From assembly GCF_040802235.1 (NCBI RefSeq), contig NC_133170.1, positions 449,001 through 513,000 of the forward strand: a stretch of 64,000 bases of DNA, read 5' to 3'. The notes beneath the pieces are model-generated. The model was not told where the DNA came from. It was given only the letters and a program-made list of their open reading frames with translations, and did no database searches. The DNA comes from Manis javanica. Taxonomy: Eukaryota; Chordata; Mammalia; Pholidota; Manidae. The position numbers and the translations under genes are program-made. Of this stretch, positions 1 through 13,015 are shown one piece after another; the stretch's first letter is position 1, and each line of letters starts with the position of its first letter.

Positions 1-2365
1 CGCTGTTACCCACTTCCAGCCAGATACTGCCCCTTCAGAAGCCTCTGTATCAGTCCCAAAGGAGATCCAAATGTCAGGCAGGCATTCAAGACTCAGCAGA
101 AGCAAAATAGAACTTGCTCCTTGGTGCACGCTGGACAGAGAAAAGGAAACACAATCATGCAATATTATTTAGTGCTCTGTCACCAAAACTCATTAGCTGC
201 TGCTACAGGTAGCAAATGATAATGCAGGTGGTAAACAGCCATGGCAGAAACTGTGAGAAAGTTACTCAAGCGACTAACATTTAGAAGATGCTATATAGCC
301 TCACACCTAAACATTGAGACAGTCAGGCAGGCAACACTTTTAGTGCCTTGTACACATCAACACAACGCTAAACAGAGAGGGGGCTGAAAAAAGACAAAAC
401 AGGACACAATCCTGTCCTAGAAATGCTTACGACCTAGCGGAGGAGACAGGAATGTGAATAAACAGTCACAACACATTGACCACGGTAAAGGTAATTATAC
501 TAGATTTAAACTACAAAGCCCATGGACTCAGACTCCAAAGCTATGACATTTTGTATTCAAGTTCAAGGACAGATGGCTATTTCTGGGCCCATAACTTCCA
601 TCAGATTCACAGAGGAGAGCTGTGGAACCCATTCCATAATTTAAGAAACATGGGATTAAATCATACATCGTTCTTGGTTCAATTGTTTCTACCTAACTAC
701 ACGAACGTTCTCTTGAGTTCCCTGATGACCTCACACCCCTGAAGATCTCTACCACATTCTAAACTCTTTGAAGCTACAGAAGTGTCATATGACTTTCTGC
801 CTTCTAGTATCAATAAACATGTGTTAAGTGAAGAATAAACCTGGAACAAGCTTTTCCTGCTATCTAGGACTGATAAAAAATGTGTTTTCTGTAGCTTAGA
901 CTGCATGTGCATTTAATCTGAAATGTGTGAATAATATTTGAGGGTGGAAAAGCACCAGTCTCTTCCTGCAGTGTGTTCCACGTGTATATTCATACACGTC
1001 TGCCTGGACTGGCTGGCATTCTACAGCTACGTCTGTTTAGGTCGGCACTAGATGTGTTAAGTGGTGGGGCCTGTTTATTTAAAGGCAGCCATTGCAATGT
1101 TACTCACACACCAGCCTCTGGCCTCTCCTGGGCCTGAAAGGGCTGTGTTGATATTTATGCTTCTCTTAATGTTTCTTCTTTTATTCTATTCCTCCAACAT
1201 AGCAATTTTGTTTCTCTCTATAACTTAAATACAGGGAGAAACGTAGACCTCTAAAATTTTAGTTCCCTGGTCAGAATTTCCAAACAATTGTTGGCCTTGT
1301 TGAGAAATGACTGAGCTCAAGCCTCCTGGGCTCAAAGTCCTTGAAGGTTTGACATTTAAATTCAGTCTAAAATAGTTTTTGCATGAAGAACCAAGAAAGA
1401 GAGGACTGTGGTTTGTACCCTGGCATGGAATTTTATGTGAGTGGGATAGAAACAGAGTGGTGTTGAAGCTGTCTGCAGGATTTACTGGCACGGACTGGGG
1501 CAGGGGAGCCCAGGGTCCAAACAGGCACATAATTCATGTGACTACTCCTGGCTTTTGCCTAAGCTTCCACCTCCACGGCCCAGACACAATCAACATACAC
1601 GGAAATGCCAGTCAGGCTACCCATGTCACCCTCTGTGCCACGCGCCTGTGTCTGAGCCCCTCCCCCAGGAGGGGCCCCCAGGGCATGAGGGTGGGCAGGG
1701 CAGCAGAGCAGCAGGCCCCTGCAGGACTTTCTGCTCATTCCAAAGCGCTTCCTAGCTGGGAGGCTTCTGAGCCATTGGAGCATCAGTGTCATAGCTCCAA
1801 ATACGCTTTACTAGAATATATATTTGTTTGTATTTGCGAATGTATATAAACACTCTAGACTTTATTATCTTTTCAAAATAGTTTTTAACCTAAGCTTTAT
1901 GTTTAACACATGTTTAAGTGTTGACTAAATACACTCCTTGATTACATGTGTCCTACTTTCCTACTAGAAAGAAGTCCTATTTCAGTATTTGAAATGCCCT
2001 TTTCATTCACCTATATCTCTGAACCTTTTCAGTAACACCCCATTATAAACAGGAGTTCGAGCTGATTAGCCATGAAATGACATAAACAAGTTTATGGATA
2101 CTTAATACACATTATATATGTGTAACGGAAAACACCTGCCACTTGGAATGGACAGTTCGCCTAACACAGAGTAACAAGTTTTGAGGAAAATGAATCATGA
2201 ACAGGGTAACTGCCAGACACACATAGAAGCCCTACCTCCGGCGGCACCACATGATCGCAACGACAGCTAAACCCTCAGGTCTTTTCTTAGTGCTTCTTCC
2301 AAAAGGGAACAAAACTGACATGTATGTGTGTGTGTTGTCCTGAATTGAGGGTAGAAAGTTCTAGA
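1..2365. other. Intergenic DNA, no gene recognised
   Basis: AT-rich non-coding sequence. Open frames here are short and lack any recognisable domain or splice structure. I see no clear repeat family, RNA gene or CpG cluster. Confidence 0.6.
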
Positions 2366-2369
2366 AGTA

Positions 2370-2798
2370 GATGTTAGGTGGTGAAAGGGTATCTCGCTGC
2401 AACCCTCCTTACCCAGAATGACTCAGGAGCCACGGGCCCACGCAAGAGACTTTATTATCTGAAGGAGAGAGTGGCTGCCCCAGATGGGGGTGGAGAGAGA
2501 GAGAGAGAGGGAGCAGCGTGGTGCCTTTTATTGTGGCGGATCCGCTGGGCCCATTGCCTTGGGAGAGGGTCGGGATGTTTAGAGATAAGGCGGGGTAAAC
2601 TGAGGCAAGCCCCAGGCAGGCCCAGGCATAATTCTCACCAGCTTATGTGCTTGGGACCATGGGGCAAATGGAGGATAAATTACTATTTTCTTATAGGTGG
2701 TGCATGAGGTGCCAAAATGGCAGCTGAAGAAAGTGGGGTGCAGAAGGAGAGGGTTAAGCCCGGGGTCTTGGAACGGCTCCAAGCTTAAAGGTCTGTCA
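2370..2798 (-). mobile_element. Solo LTR of a class I-like endogenous retrovirus
   Basis: Read on the minus strand, this block has the order of a retroviral LTR: a U3-like part, a TATA-like AATAAAAG (complement of about 2526-2533), then the poly(A) signal AATAAA (complement of 2451-2456) about 70 bases further on, then a short U5-like tail. No gag, pol or env sequence adjoins it, so it looks like a solo LTR left by recombination. The ends are approximate: I could not find a clear TG...CA pair with matching target-site duplications. The family is not named. A (GA)n tract sits inside the R-like region. Confidence 0.6.
2493..2509. repeat. (GA)n microsatellite
   Basis: An uninterrupted run of about eight GA units inside the solo LTR. 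Confidence 0.85.
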
Positions 2799-2799
2799 T

Positions 2800-3825
2800 C
2801 CTCTAACTAGGGGCAACCGAATGAACACAAAGCCCTGTGTCTGTGCAGATCAAAGGAGCAAAAGGAGAAAGGGGGATGTGAACCAAAATGCCAGCCAGCA
2901 GGTGGAGGGAGAGCCAACCGGCCGGCCGGTGCAGCCCCAGCGCCCACCCTCTAGGGCTGCGGGGAGAGGAACGGGCTCCCGGGCACTCTACGCCTCTGCT
3001 CAGTGAACAGGGCAGCGAGGCACCCCTGGGCTGCCCCCACCTGGAAGCCCCCACCCCACCCCGACCTGCAGACCCTGCCCCCCACCTGGAGACCCCCATA
3101 TACCTGAACAGACTGTACCTTCACACAGCCATCCTTCCAGTGGGCCCCTGTGTAGACAAGAACAGGAAAAAGACACCAAATCTCAGTCTTTAGCAGTAAG
3201 ATAGCCCATCCCTATTTCCCGGGCCCACGCTGATACACTGTGGAAGAGCCCAGAAACAGTCGAGTGTCTGGGTGTGTTCTCTGCCCTGTTGTTTGTCAGC
3301 TGGTGGCCTTATGTCAAGGGCTATACAGGTTTTTTTGAGCTGCAAAATGGGCATAAATGTAGCACTTGCTTTACCAACTTGAAGTTGTGACAAAAACAGG
3401 CCTGGGACAGGCTCCAAAGACCTGTGCCCCTGAGGGGAGGCAGAAGGCTGGCCTTCATGGAGGGCATGGGTGGCTGGTCTGTCTATCAGATGTGCTGCCC
3501 ACCGGCATGGCCCTGCTGAGCCACATGAAGCAGGTGTTCCCTCTGCCACCGCGGTGGCCCCAGTGCCGTGCCCGATGTCCCACTGCTGCCCCCTGTGCCC
3601 GGAAGCCACCCGCCCTCCCAAGCCCTGCTCCACAGCTATCCACCGCTCCGCATCGAGCTGCTCTCTGTGGGCAGTGCAAGCACACAGTGTGCAGTGATGA
3701 ATTCTCCCATTCGAAAATACAAAAACTGTCCTGGTCCCACATCCTGCTCCAGCTACAATCAATCCCATTTCTCTTCCCTGTAAGAGTGAAGCCCCTCAGA
3801 GCTGTCTGCCTCCTGTCCAGCTGCT
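2800..3825. other. Intergenic DNA, moderately GC-rich
   Basis: Contains overlapping frames of 98-192 codons on both strands, but none shows a domain, and the composition alone explains them. No splice-site pair or RNA gene is evident. Confidence 0.5.
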
Positions 3826-3829
3826 CCAT

Positions 3830-4395
3830 TCCTTCTGGAAACCACTGCAAACCCCTCTCACCCTCACTTCCCTGGTGGCATGGCTCCTGAGGACCCGCCG
3901 GCGACCTGCACATCACTGCACCCGACAGTCGGTCCTCAGCCACTCCCACTCCCCCACCAACACCTGGCGTGTCAGGTCACGCCCTTTTCCCTAAAACACT
4001 TAGTTGGTTTGACTTCTTGGACTTCATTCTGCTCTGAACCCTAGAATGGCATCCCATCCCCCTGGGAATAAAAGCCAAAAGCCTTAGCATGGCTTCAAAG
4101 GCCCTTTGTGATTCTTCTTGGACTGCTCTTCTTCCAGACCACGGCAGAACTCATCCCCCAATTCCACCGACTCAGCGTTACCTCCTCAGCCCGCAGGTCT
4201 GCCCCTGAACCCCTACGTGAAATAACTGCCTCCCTAACCATCTTTCTCCCTGACCAGAAGTTCAGTATTAAAATCTTCGTGGTACAGTGACAACTTACTT
4301 CTTTCACACGAACTTGTTTTGTTTACCACCCTCCTCCAGCACGTACAACAGTGCCTGCACATAGTAGGGATTCAAACATTTATGGAGTGACTTAG
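3830..4395 (+). mobile_element. L2 LINE 3' fragment
   Basis: The order of phrases follows the 3' half of an L2 element in sense orientation: 'aaagccaaaagccttagcatggc' type text near 4070-4092, a region rich in short C/T stretches, then the typical 3' end 'gtgcctgcacatagtaggg' near 4352-4370 followed by an AT-rich tail. It is heavily diverged, as expected for an element older than the placental radiation. Confidence 0.6.
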
Positions 4396-6190
4396 GGAAG
4401 GAATCCTAAGCCCAGGAAACTGGACGATGGCCATGCACCCAGCCAGCCTTCCATATCCAGTTCAACAAGAAGAGGTCAGAGCACAAGTGCACATGGCTGG
4501 GCCTGTGCAGACCTTGCCCGTCCAGGGGTGAGGCAGGGGCGCGCAGCACGCTGCCCTTGAAAAGATGCTGCGGCACCAAAGAAAATGTTGATGTCCTGGT
4601 TGGTGTCTGAAACAGAGGCGTACGAAAACCTGATCCCCGTGAAATAAGAGGAAGGGAACTCAAGAATGACTAGAGTAAGATGAAAGGAGAAAAGAGTGTG
4701 AAGCCACTAGAGTAACAGAAAAATGCAGGGAAACCCAAAACACCCTGCGGAATTAAAATATTCCTTTGAAGCAATCACCGTAACAATGGGCACTGCAGAA
4801 AGTCCACAGTGTGTGAGTTAACGTGAGTAGCTCTTCTAAAACACACAACAAAGGTGGAAAAAATGCAGAAAGGAGACCAAAAGAAATTTTCCAATATGTT
4901 AACAATATTAGTATCTTCAGTGATTTTTTTCTTGCTCCTATATACTTTTTTCTATTTCTAAATTTTCCATAACATATATGTAGAGTCATAACAATCAGGG
5001 GAAAAGAAGAGGGAAAAATTAAATGTGTATCTTATTTGTTCATATTCTTTTTTTCTGAGGAAGGGGTTATCCCCTGGGGCACCGGCTTTCACCCACCCAG
5101 CAGCACTCAACCACCTCATTCAGATGTTCCCATCCTGTAGAACTCACTCGGTTGGAGACCTCCACAGGGTCTGGCTCTTTTAATATGACTAGATCTCCGG
5201 GAGGTCCTGACACTTTGGGAAAATCAGGGGCAGTGAGAAACAAGCACAAAACAGCACAGTTTATTCACGTCCCTCTGCTCTCACAATGACAGGTGCACAA
5301 CCGTTTCGTTTAAATGCCTGTTGGGATGGAGAGCGCAATTTCACTTAGAAGTACCCATTTTGAGTAAGGGATAGGAAAATGGTTCTTGGGCTACTGGGCC
5401 TATGTGACGTTCCGATGGAAAATCTGCCCTGCAGTCCCACAGCCCTAGGGCAGGGGGCCTTGGCTGACCCGGGCATGCTTCCAAGACTGAGTGCGGCTTT
5501 TAGACCTCAGCTGGCTCTGCTAGTGTGCACTGCTCTCTCCTCCCCTCCTCTCCCAGATCTGCAAGCTCATTTCTTCTTAAATCCTCCATGAGATGATGCA
5601 TAAATGCACTTTATTTCCTCAATGGAAATGCAGTTGCTGCACAGCTGTTAGACTTGAAATCACCAGGTGGTGGGTGAAAGCTGTTGCCAGGGTAACCACA
5701 CTTCCTTCCAGCCATGGGAAGAGCTGCCATGTTTCTCTGCTCTTGGAAATATAGTTATAAAAGGATTGACTTTGTGCACATGAATATTTACTATTTAAAG
5801 AGAATGCCCATGTCTTCATAAAGCAATGGAATATATTTTGGTTATCCATATGCATGAAAAAGACACTATCTTTTCAGGGCATCAGGTCTCATCTTTCTAT
5901 GCCAATAGGATTGTAAGGATCAAATAATAACTAATATTTCATGTTACCTATAATGCACTGGTGTATCTCATTTTATACATTAGATTCATTTTAAATATGC
6001 AATTGGAGCTTAGTATTTATACCACTATGAATTCTGGAAGGAAATACATTTACAGAATGTATTTAATCCATCAGTTATGAAAATTGCTGCTTCCATTCAG
6101 TAGAATCTCAGATGTAAAAGCTGATCTGAGACCCCCAGGGTTGGACTGGTATTAACAAGCCTGTAGGGCCTCCCCTTCCCCTGCCCTCTC
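4396..6190. other. Intergenic DNA, no gene recognised
   Basis: AT-rich sequence with only short random frames. No repeat family, CpG island or RNA gene was recognised. Confidence 0.55.
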
Positions 6191-6294
6191 CCTCTAAGAT
6201 CTGTTTACTGAGTTCCTACTCTGCCCTAGGACTGTGGCAGGTGCGGTGAACATCACTCAGGAATTTCACCCTGCAGTGGAGATGGAGGCAGTGT

Positions 6295-7130
6295 GATGGG
6301 TTCAACTTCAGCTGTACTAGATTTTGTCAAATTGTTTCCCAAAGTGGCAGTGCCAGTGAGATTCTCCCAGGAGCAATGCATAAGATTTCTTCATACATCC
6401 TCATCTACACTGGTTCTCTGGTGGATATAAAACCCTATCTTCAGTTAGCCTGATTGCCATGTTCTCATGGTTACTGGCCGCTGGGGTTTTCTTTTCTGTG
6501 CATGGCCTGTTCATGGCTTTTATCCATTTTTCTCTTGGATTGTCTTTTCTTTATTGATTTACAGGGGTTCTTTATATATTCCATGAATGAATATTTTTAT
6601 ATGTTTAAATCTCTTTCTTACTTGTCCATTTGTCCTTTACTCAGTGTCTCTTACAGAAGTTCCTATTTTTAATGAAGTCAAGTTTATTTATTCATGTCTT
6701 TTTTTTTATATCTTGTTTAAGAGATCCCGACTTATCCTAAGTTCATAAAATATTTCCTTTAGATGTTTAAAAATTGTGTTTTGTATTTATGTCTTAGATC
6801 TATAATTGATTTTCATCCAGAGTGTCATAAAGGAATCTAATTTTGCTTTTTTTCCTGTTGCACCAAATCCATTCCTGACATCTAAATTTTCCCCAATAAG
6901 ACTTCTCATGTATATCAAGTTTTCATATACGTGTAGATCTGTTTCTAAACTTTCCACTCTGTCCTGTCGGCATATGTGCCTAAGCCATTTCTATCCTGTC
7001 TTGATTACCACAGCTTCACAACAAGTCTTGATATCTATTAAAGTGAAATTCTTCACCTTGTTCTTCTTCAAAATGATCTTAACTATTTCTGGCCCTTTGC
7101 TCTTCTATGTAAAATTTTAGTTTATTGAAA
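6295..7130 (-). mobile_element. Old L1 LINE fragment, antisense
   Basis: The + strand reads as the reverse complement of L1 ORF2 and its surroundings. It includes 'cttgattaccacagcttcac' near 7000-7020, the 'ggttctttatatattcc' phrase near 6563-6580, and 'ttgttcttcttcaaaatgat' near 7060-7078. No open ORF2 remains. It is a dead fragment. Confidence 0.75.
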
Positions 7131-7789
7131 TGCTATTGTCATCATGAGTATTTTGTGCTATGGACTATGCAGCTGATTTTCACCTGCAAAGATTAATCAA
7201 GGAATACACAGTCTCATCAGGAGGAGCGCGGCTGCTATTTGATCATACATACCCATTCCCAAAGTGCCTGTTCCCAAATCATATCCAGAATGGTTCTGTG
7301 TGACTTTTATTATGAATATTGACAGACTTTGGGTCTTTCCTCAGTAAGAACCTTGGCCATCTCACTCTGCTTTGTGTAATGCCACCATGGGCCGTCCTTG
7401 GCCAGTAATGCTTTACCTTCTTGATCTGTGTCAATAGCTGGCAGCAGCTTCCAGCTCCTGAAGACAGAGAAAGCCCACCCCAGGCTCTCCACCGGTGAGC
7501 AAGGAAGACTGCACTGTGGCCCGCCCCGTCAGTGCTGCCCCCACGCACAGCGCACCTCCGGGCCCCTCGCCTCTGGGCATCTGCTGCCTGAAGTGCACCC
7601 CCAGGAGGACTTCCCTCAGGCTTGGCAAGCCTCGTGGAACTAGGATGACGCTACGTGTATTTTCACGTTCCTCTCACACGTTTACTACATAACAGCACTT
7701 GGAAATGTCTTTAAATTATGATAACTTAGAGCCACAATAGCCATCCTGTCTTCACGAAAGGCTAGGCATGCACTCTGAGCACATTCTAT

Positions 7790-8010
7790 ACATCAAAGCG
7801 CTGAATACCTTGGCATACCTTATTTCAGATGACCCTTAGAGCAATCTTGCAAGGGGGTAATATAATCCCAAGCTTGCAGGGGAGACTGGAGATGAGAGAG
7901 GTTATTGCCTAGAAAGGTGTAGTGACAGCAGTAAGTGCTAGAGTAAAGATTCAAACCCAGATTTTTTCAGATTCCAAAGCCCCGGCTCCCTCCTACACCA
8001 CTTCTAACTC
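7790..8010 (-). mobile_element. MIR SINE, antisense
   Basis: The + strand shows the reverse-complement MIR core: a 'gatgagagaggttattgcc' stretch near 7892-7910, then 'gattcaaacccag' near 7949-7961, which is the remnant of the tRNA-derived B-box side. Diverged and without target duplications. Confidence 0.6.
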
Positions 8011-8014
8011 TATG

Positions 8015-10300
8015 AAAACCTCATTTGAAACAATAAACATAATGTGACTGTTTGAAGACAGAGATGCTTATTTACAAAGTGCCATCTGCCCACATGGTGA
8101 ATAAATTTGATCATTTATTTGAAATGTTGCAAGTGCCTCTTATATGCTAGGCATGGAATATTCTTAAAAGCAGGACAGAAGTGTCAGCACACCTTGAAAA
8201 AACAGAGTAAGTGGAAATGTCAAATTAGCTGGGGCCCATGATAAGCAAACCAACAGAAACCCAGGTTTCTCTAGCTGCTTTGAAATGCTGCAGGCAGGTG
8301 TGCCCCCTGCTTACATTCTGCCAAAGAGTTGTTTCCTGTCCTTTTGTCTCAGTTGAAAACCATAAAAATTTTAAATCATTCCAAAAGATTCTCTACATAA
8401 ATTGGGACAAATTCACAGACTAGCTAGTGTAGATATTTCCCACCACATGAACTATTCTATACAAAATCAAGTGAGCAGAAGATATTTTAAAATTGTAGTA
8501 CTGGTTAATCCGATGGAAAATATGGAGACAAATGTTTTTTTTAATCAATAACTGGTTCTCTTCCTATATCCTCTGGGTAGCATAAGTACATAGCTCTCTC
8601 AGCTTCCGTTTTCCAGTTTGTTAAAATGGAGAAAATCATTAAAAAATCAAAACTCAAAAGCTCAGGTTGAATAACTGTGTAACTACATTTGAAAAGACTC
8701 TAGAAACTGTAATGAGTTGGCTGCATGTTACTTACTATTAGGTAGAAGTTTGATAAATGAAGCTGTTCCCAGACTCCTGTTTCCAGGAGTGGGCTAGAAA
8801 GCAGAGCTCCTACTCACTTCAGTGAAGAATGAAATCACCCAGGGCAGGAGATGGGAATGGAAATGAAAGGTTTCTGAACAAAAACAGTAAGAATAGAACA
8901 TATAAGTTATTTCAAATACTCCTATGAATGAAAGTGAATATATTTGGAACAATAAAACCTCTAAGCACCTTTTTACAGGTGTGGAGGATAGGAGAGCTCT
9001 TACCTGATCCACAGCTCTGAAAGTTCAGGACCACGGAAACTGCAGCACAGAATCTGGAAAGGTAACGTCAAAGAATCAGAACTTTCTGCTATGTTTGGTT
9101 AAAGCCCACACTTTAATGAGGTTTTAATCTACTGCATGTCCAATGAGGAATTTAACTGTGGATATTACTGAAAGGAAATATTTGATTAGAAACAACAGAA
9201 GCCAAAACCCACAAATCTTGTGAGGCCACTCCTGACATGATTCCATGTCAATATACTGACTGGTTTTTTGGAAAACCAGGGAAAACCAGGGAGAAAGACA
9301 AAGTCTTTCCAAGCACTCAGCCTTTCAGCTGCAGCTTGCAAATCATTGGAAATAAAGTGCATCATCTTAAGTCATAAATGCGTATAAAAAAAAAAAGGAA
9401 CAATGGCATTGCCAAAATATGATTCATGGCTAAAAGGGTCTGATATTGTGGCGCCTTTCTCCTCATTTTCAGACTCACTTTAAGGTTCGGCAGGACCTTA
9501 ACCCTATCTGCAGTGCCTCAGTAAACCTAACAGGAAACAGAAGATGCTCGTGGATCGTCTTACGTAGTAATCAGGCCGCCCACTGGTTGGAAACCAAGGC
9601 TTCCTGTCCCAGTGCCGGGGCAGACTGAGTGCGCACAGGAGGCGTGTTCAAGCCCTGCCCTCAGGGCTGCCACACTCACAGGGCTGTTTGTGTACCGCAC
9701 CAAGCCCATGGGGAGCTGGTGGGGCTGAATCTAGCCGCACCCCCTTGCCAAGCCCTGCACTCGGGGAGGGACTGTGTCAGCCAGTCGCAAGGGGAGCCTC
9801 CTCTAGGCAAAGGCCCTGTGCGTCCGGGGCTGTAATAGTGCGAGGTTAACGGTCACAAACTCTCCTACCGACCAGGGGCCCCACTCGGCCCACGCAGGGC
9901 GACCCTCTGACTCAGGGAAAATCACAGCCTGTCCATTTCCTCCAGAGTAAGCCTTTCACATTATTACAAATGCTTGGCAATCCACACACTGACTACAGTC
10001 CATCTCCCGCCAATGGGTAACACCAAGGGTCTTTATCTCCAACAGGAAATAATATAAACAAATTATTATTGACCAAAGCCACAGCTGAGTGCTTATGCAA
10101 TGGCAGTCACACTCATCTGTGCTTTCCTCACCTTCCTGTGCTCAAACCTAAGGCCCAGTTGGATGGAAGAACCTAGATGATGTTTCACAAGAGAGGATTA
10201 ATCCCCAGGGTCATTTTTCCTTTGACTTAAATTAGTGATATGTTGCTTAAGCCACCCCTTGATATTAGAACCTCTGATAAGGGCAAAGATGAAATTTGAG
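8015..10300. other. Intergenic DNA, no gene recognised
   Basis: AT-rich to about 9.4 kb, then a more GC-balanced stretch from 9.45 to 9.9 kb. A 12-base A run lies near 9386-9398, and a 10-base unit (GAAAACCAGG) is tandemly doubled near 9271-9290. No exon, CpG island or RNA gene is supported. Confidence 0.5.
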
Positions 10301-10309
10301 GGGTTTTTT

Positions 10310-10450
10310 GGTCCTTACTACATGCAAGACAGAGTCGAAGTGCTCTCTTTACAATACAGACTCATTAAATCTTCACCAGTTATTACTCATTTTTACATTT
10401 GTGAGAAGTGAAGCACACAGATAGTAAAAAAGCAGAACAGGTGTAATTCT
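10310..10450 (-). mobile_element. MIR SINE fragment, antisense
   Basis: Reverse-complement MIR text ('actcattaaatcttcacc', then a 'cattttta.a..tgagaa' stretch), directly left of the 10.46-10.86 kb LTR. Confidence 0.5.
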
Positions 10451-10457
10451 GGGGGGG

Positions 10458-10862
10458 TGCTGGGAGTCAGGGAATAAGTTCCCAACCCGGGGCAACTTAC
10501 CTCTGAAGCCGAAATCAGTCAAAGGGAGAAATAAAATGGGAAAAACCTCTTTATTGCTTACAAGCAGTCATCCACTTCTGCTCACCTGTCTCTCACTACC
10601 TGGCTGCAAAAAGGGAAAGGGACCCCACCCAACCTCTCTGGTCCAAAACGACCCTCTGTGCCCCAACCCTTGTAATCACCTACTGATATGGAGATGCACT
10701 GAGGCCGGGCGCGAGGTTCTGGAAATACTGCAACTTTACCCACAACAGGCCATCAAGCTAGGCACTCCAGATCCAGATTCTATGCTTGTACATAGACTGC
10801 CTGGAAGGAAGAACGTTTCCCAATATTGCCATCCAGTGAATACTGCCCTGGGTTAAAGTCTT
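10458..10862 (-). mobile_element. Second retroviral solo LTR, class I-like
   Basis: Minus-strand reading gives a U3-like segment, then the poly(A) signal CAATAAAG (complement of about 10550-10557), then a short U5-like end finishing in ...CCCAGCA, so the + strand begins TGCTGGG at 10458. The inner end is approximate, around 10860. No internal retroviral coding sequence is present. It is not closely alike in sequence to the 2.4 kb LTR, so a separate insertion of a different family is likely. Family not named. Confidence 0.55.
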
Positions 10863-10869
10863 CTGCAAA

Positions 10870-12570
10870 TAAAGGCAGTGGTCCTCGAAGCCAAATAGGA
10901 TACATAAGTCTTTTCAAATACTTTTTAATATCACATCAAAAGAGCATAGTAGGATGCAATGCTGTTGACTAAAGGAAGCTAAGAAGGTTTTTTTTGTAGT
11001 CAACAGAAAACATAATAAAATCTGAAGTATTTTAAAGCAAAATGAAATGCTCACCCTCAGTTTCAGGGCCGCATGATGCAAAAATCTCATATTCTTAATA
11101 ATAATCTGACTTGTAAGAGGCCTTCGCGCCTCTTCTCTTCAATTCTTTGTAAATTTGGGTCACAAAGTTTATGATGTGAAAATCGTCAAATTGTGTTTTA
11201 AAAAGGCAAGGGAAGTGGGGGTCTTTAATCAAGACCTCCCATGAAGTTTACTCTTCAGGATCCCAAGCAACTTGATCAGTCATAAAAAGGAAACTAGAAT
11301 ACTACTTAGATGCATGTTCCCTTTTCCAACTGAAATTTCCAAGACAGAGGAACTTCATGATCATTATACCAGTACTCAAAATGGAATATCATTGCCAAAG
11401 ATATTTGTATGTGTGCATGCACATACACATGTATGAATATATATGTTTCATATGGTTATAATCAGCTAACTGGAAGCATCCCGTATACTACAGACAATTA
11501 GAATCAACTTTATAAAGTAATAGAAATGACTAGCTAACTAACTTCTGGCTCCTTCAAAATTCAGCAAGTGGGTTTTAGCCTAATGGATTAAAAACATAAG
11601 TACTAGGTACTTGCTGAGCACACATCTGGGATCACTTTATCCTGAAACTGTTGGATAATGAGGTGCTAACATAGCCAACTATGGCTCACCCCCTAACGAA
11701 ATGAGGGTGTGTGTCCTGGGCTTAACCCCTTTTCAGTATCAGTTCAAATTCCAGAACAGCTCGTCCAGGGATCATATTGGTAGGAATGTGCTTGTCTTGG
11801 AAACCTGTGGACCAAAATATGCTCATCCTTAAGAAAAGTAGATCCTGCAGATGACAGGGACTAGCTGTCAGCGTTCCCAGACATCTCAGAACTGAAGTCT
11901 CATATTCTTAGCCTCTTATTGAGCCCACATGCTCTCCAGCACCACTTGTAAAACAAAAGACAATAAGCAAGAAGTTGTAATGAGTCCAAACAAAACATCA
12001 AACAGACCAGGAAGTGGCAATTCTGGGGGAAGGGCAATTTTTCACGATGGTGTGATGCAGCCTGTGGACTTCCCATAGACTTCAGGGTTCAACCACGAAA
12101 TAAGTTCTCTGGTGGAAACTGATTCATCTAATGGCTGAATAATTAGGCTCACTGATCCCCAAGACCTGACGCTCTGAAGGGGTACGAGGGGACAGGAGAC
12201 GTGCATTCTACGGCCAGCCATCACTGACCAGTTTAACCAGCAATAAATCATTGTCCTGCCCAGCCTCAGCTGCTTCCCTCCATAAAAGAAGTTTAATCAG
12301 ATAATCTCCAAAATCCCTTCAATTCAGGATCTAGCCAGGACTCAAAAGTTTTTTACTGCACCTCAAATGTGTGTATGTGTGAAGAGAGAGTCCGACCGAC
12401 CTGCTGAGGACGAGAACAAGCACGGAAGCCGAGATGCTGCCCTAGACTCGGGCGATTCCTCGGTCATCAGCCCCCGTGACACAGGCTGCACCAGGAGCCC
12501 CAGCTCCCAGCATGTACGCCTCAGTCTCTCATTTCCTTCCCTCCTCCGGACCAGTCACATCAAAGGAGGT
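10870..12570. other. Intergenic DNA, no gene recognised
   Basis: AT-rich non-coding DNA. A short alternating purine-pyrimidine patch lies at 11408-11450. Nothing else recognised. Confidence 0.5.
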
Positions 12571-12574
12571 ATAG

Positions 12575-12810
12575 TGTAAATGTAGTGCAGAAACTTACAA
12601 AACTGTAAAAGGATGCCATTCTTCTCTCCAAATTTATTTTGAAATATAGCTATTTTCACTTTAAAATTCAATTTATGTGAGCACATTATATGGTTTTTTA
12701 ATTAAATATTTTAATTTCTAATATGGCATATATCAATAGAAATAACCCAGGTGAACAAAACTTTTAAGGTGCAAGGGAGTTCTTAAGATCAGAGTTTGAG
12801 AACTGCTGGT
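12575..12810 (-). mobile_element. hAT-type DNA transposon fragment
   Basis: Reading the minus strand from about 12800, the text begins 'caccagcagttctcaaactc', the typical terminal sequence of nonautonomous hAT (Charlie-group) elements. It runs into the AT-rich internal part expected of such an element. The far end is lost. Subfamily not assigned. Confidence 0.5.
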
Positions 12811-12819
12811 GGTCAGGAT

Positions 12820-13015
12820 CACGAACTCCTGAGCCAGGATGGATGAGCTGCAGCCCCTCTTCTACCACCGAGGAGTGGTGTGACACTGGGGACCGTCGCT
12901 CAGAATCTCTGTGCCTCCGCTTCCTCATCTATCCAGTGGGGATAATGGTGTCTACCTCGTGGGACTGCCATGAGGCTCAAGGAGCTGACAGGTGCACTGC
13001 GCTCGGTGTGAGCCA
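12820..13015 (+). mobile_element. MIR SINE, sense
   Basis: Sense MIR order: 'gtgtgacactggggaccgtc' near 12878-12897, 'ctgtgcctccgcttcctcat' near 12910-12930, 'agtggggataatggtgtcta' near 12935-12955, and a 3' part near 12975-13010. Diverged but easy to follow. Confidence 0.7.
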
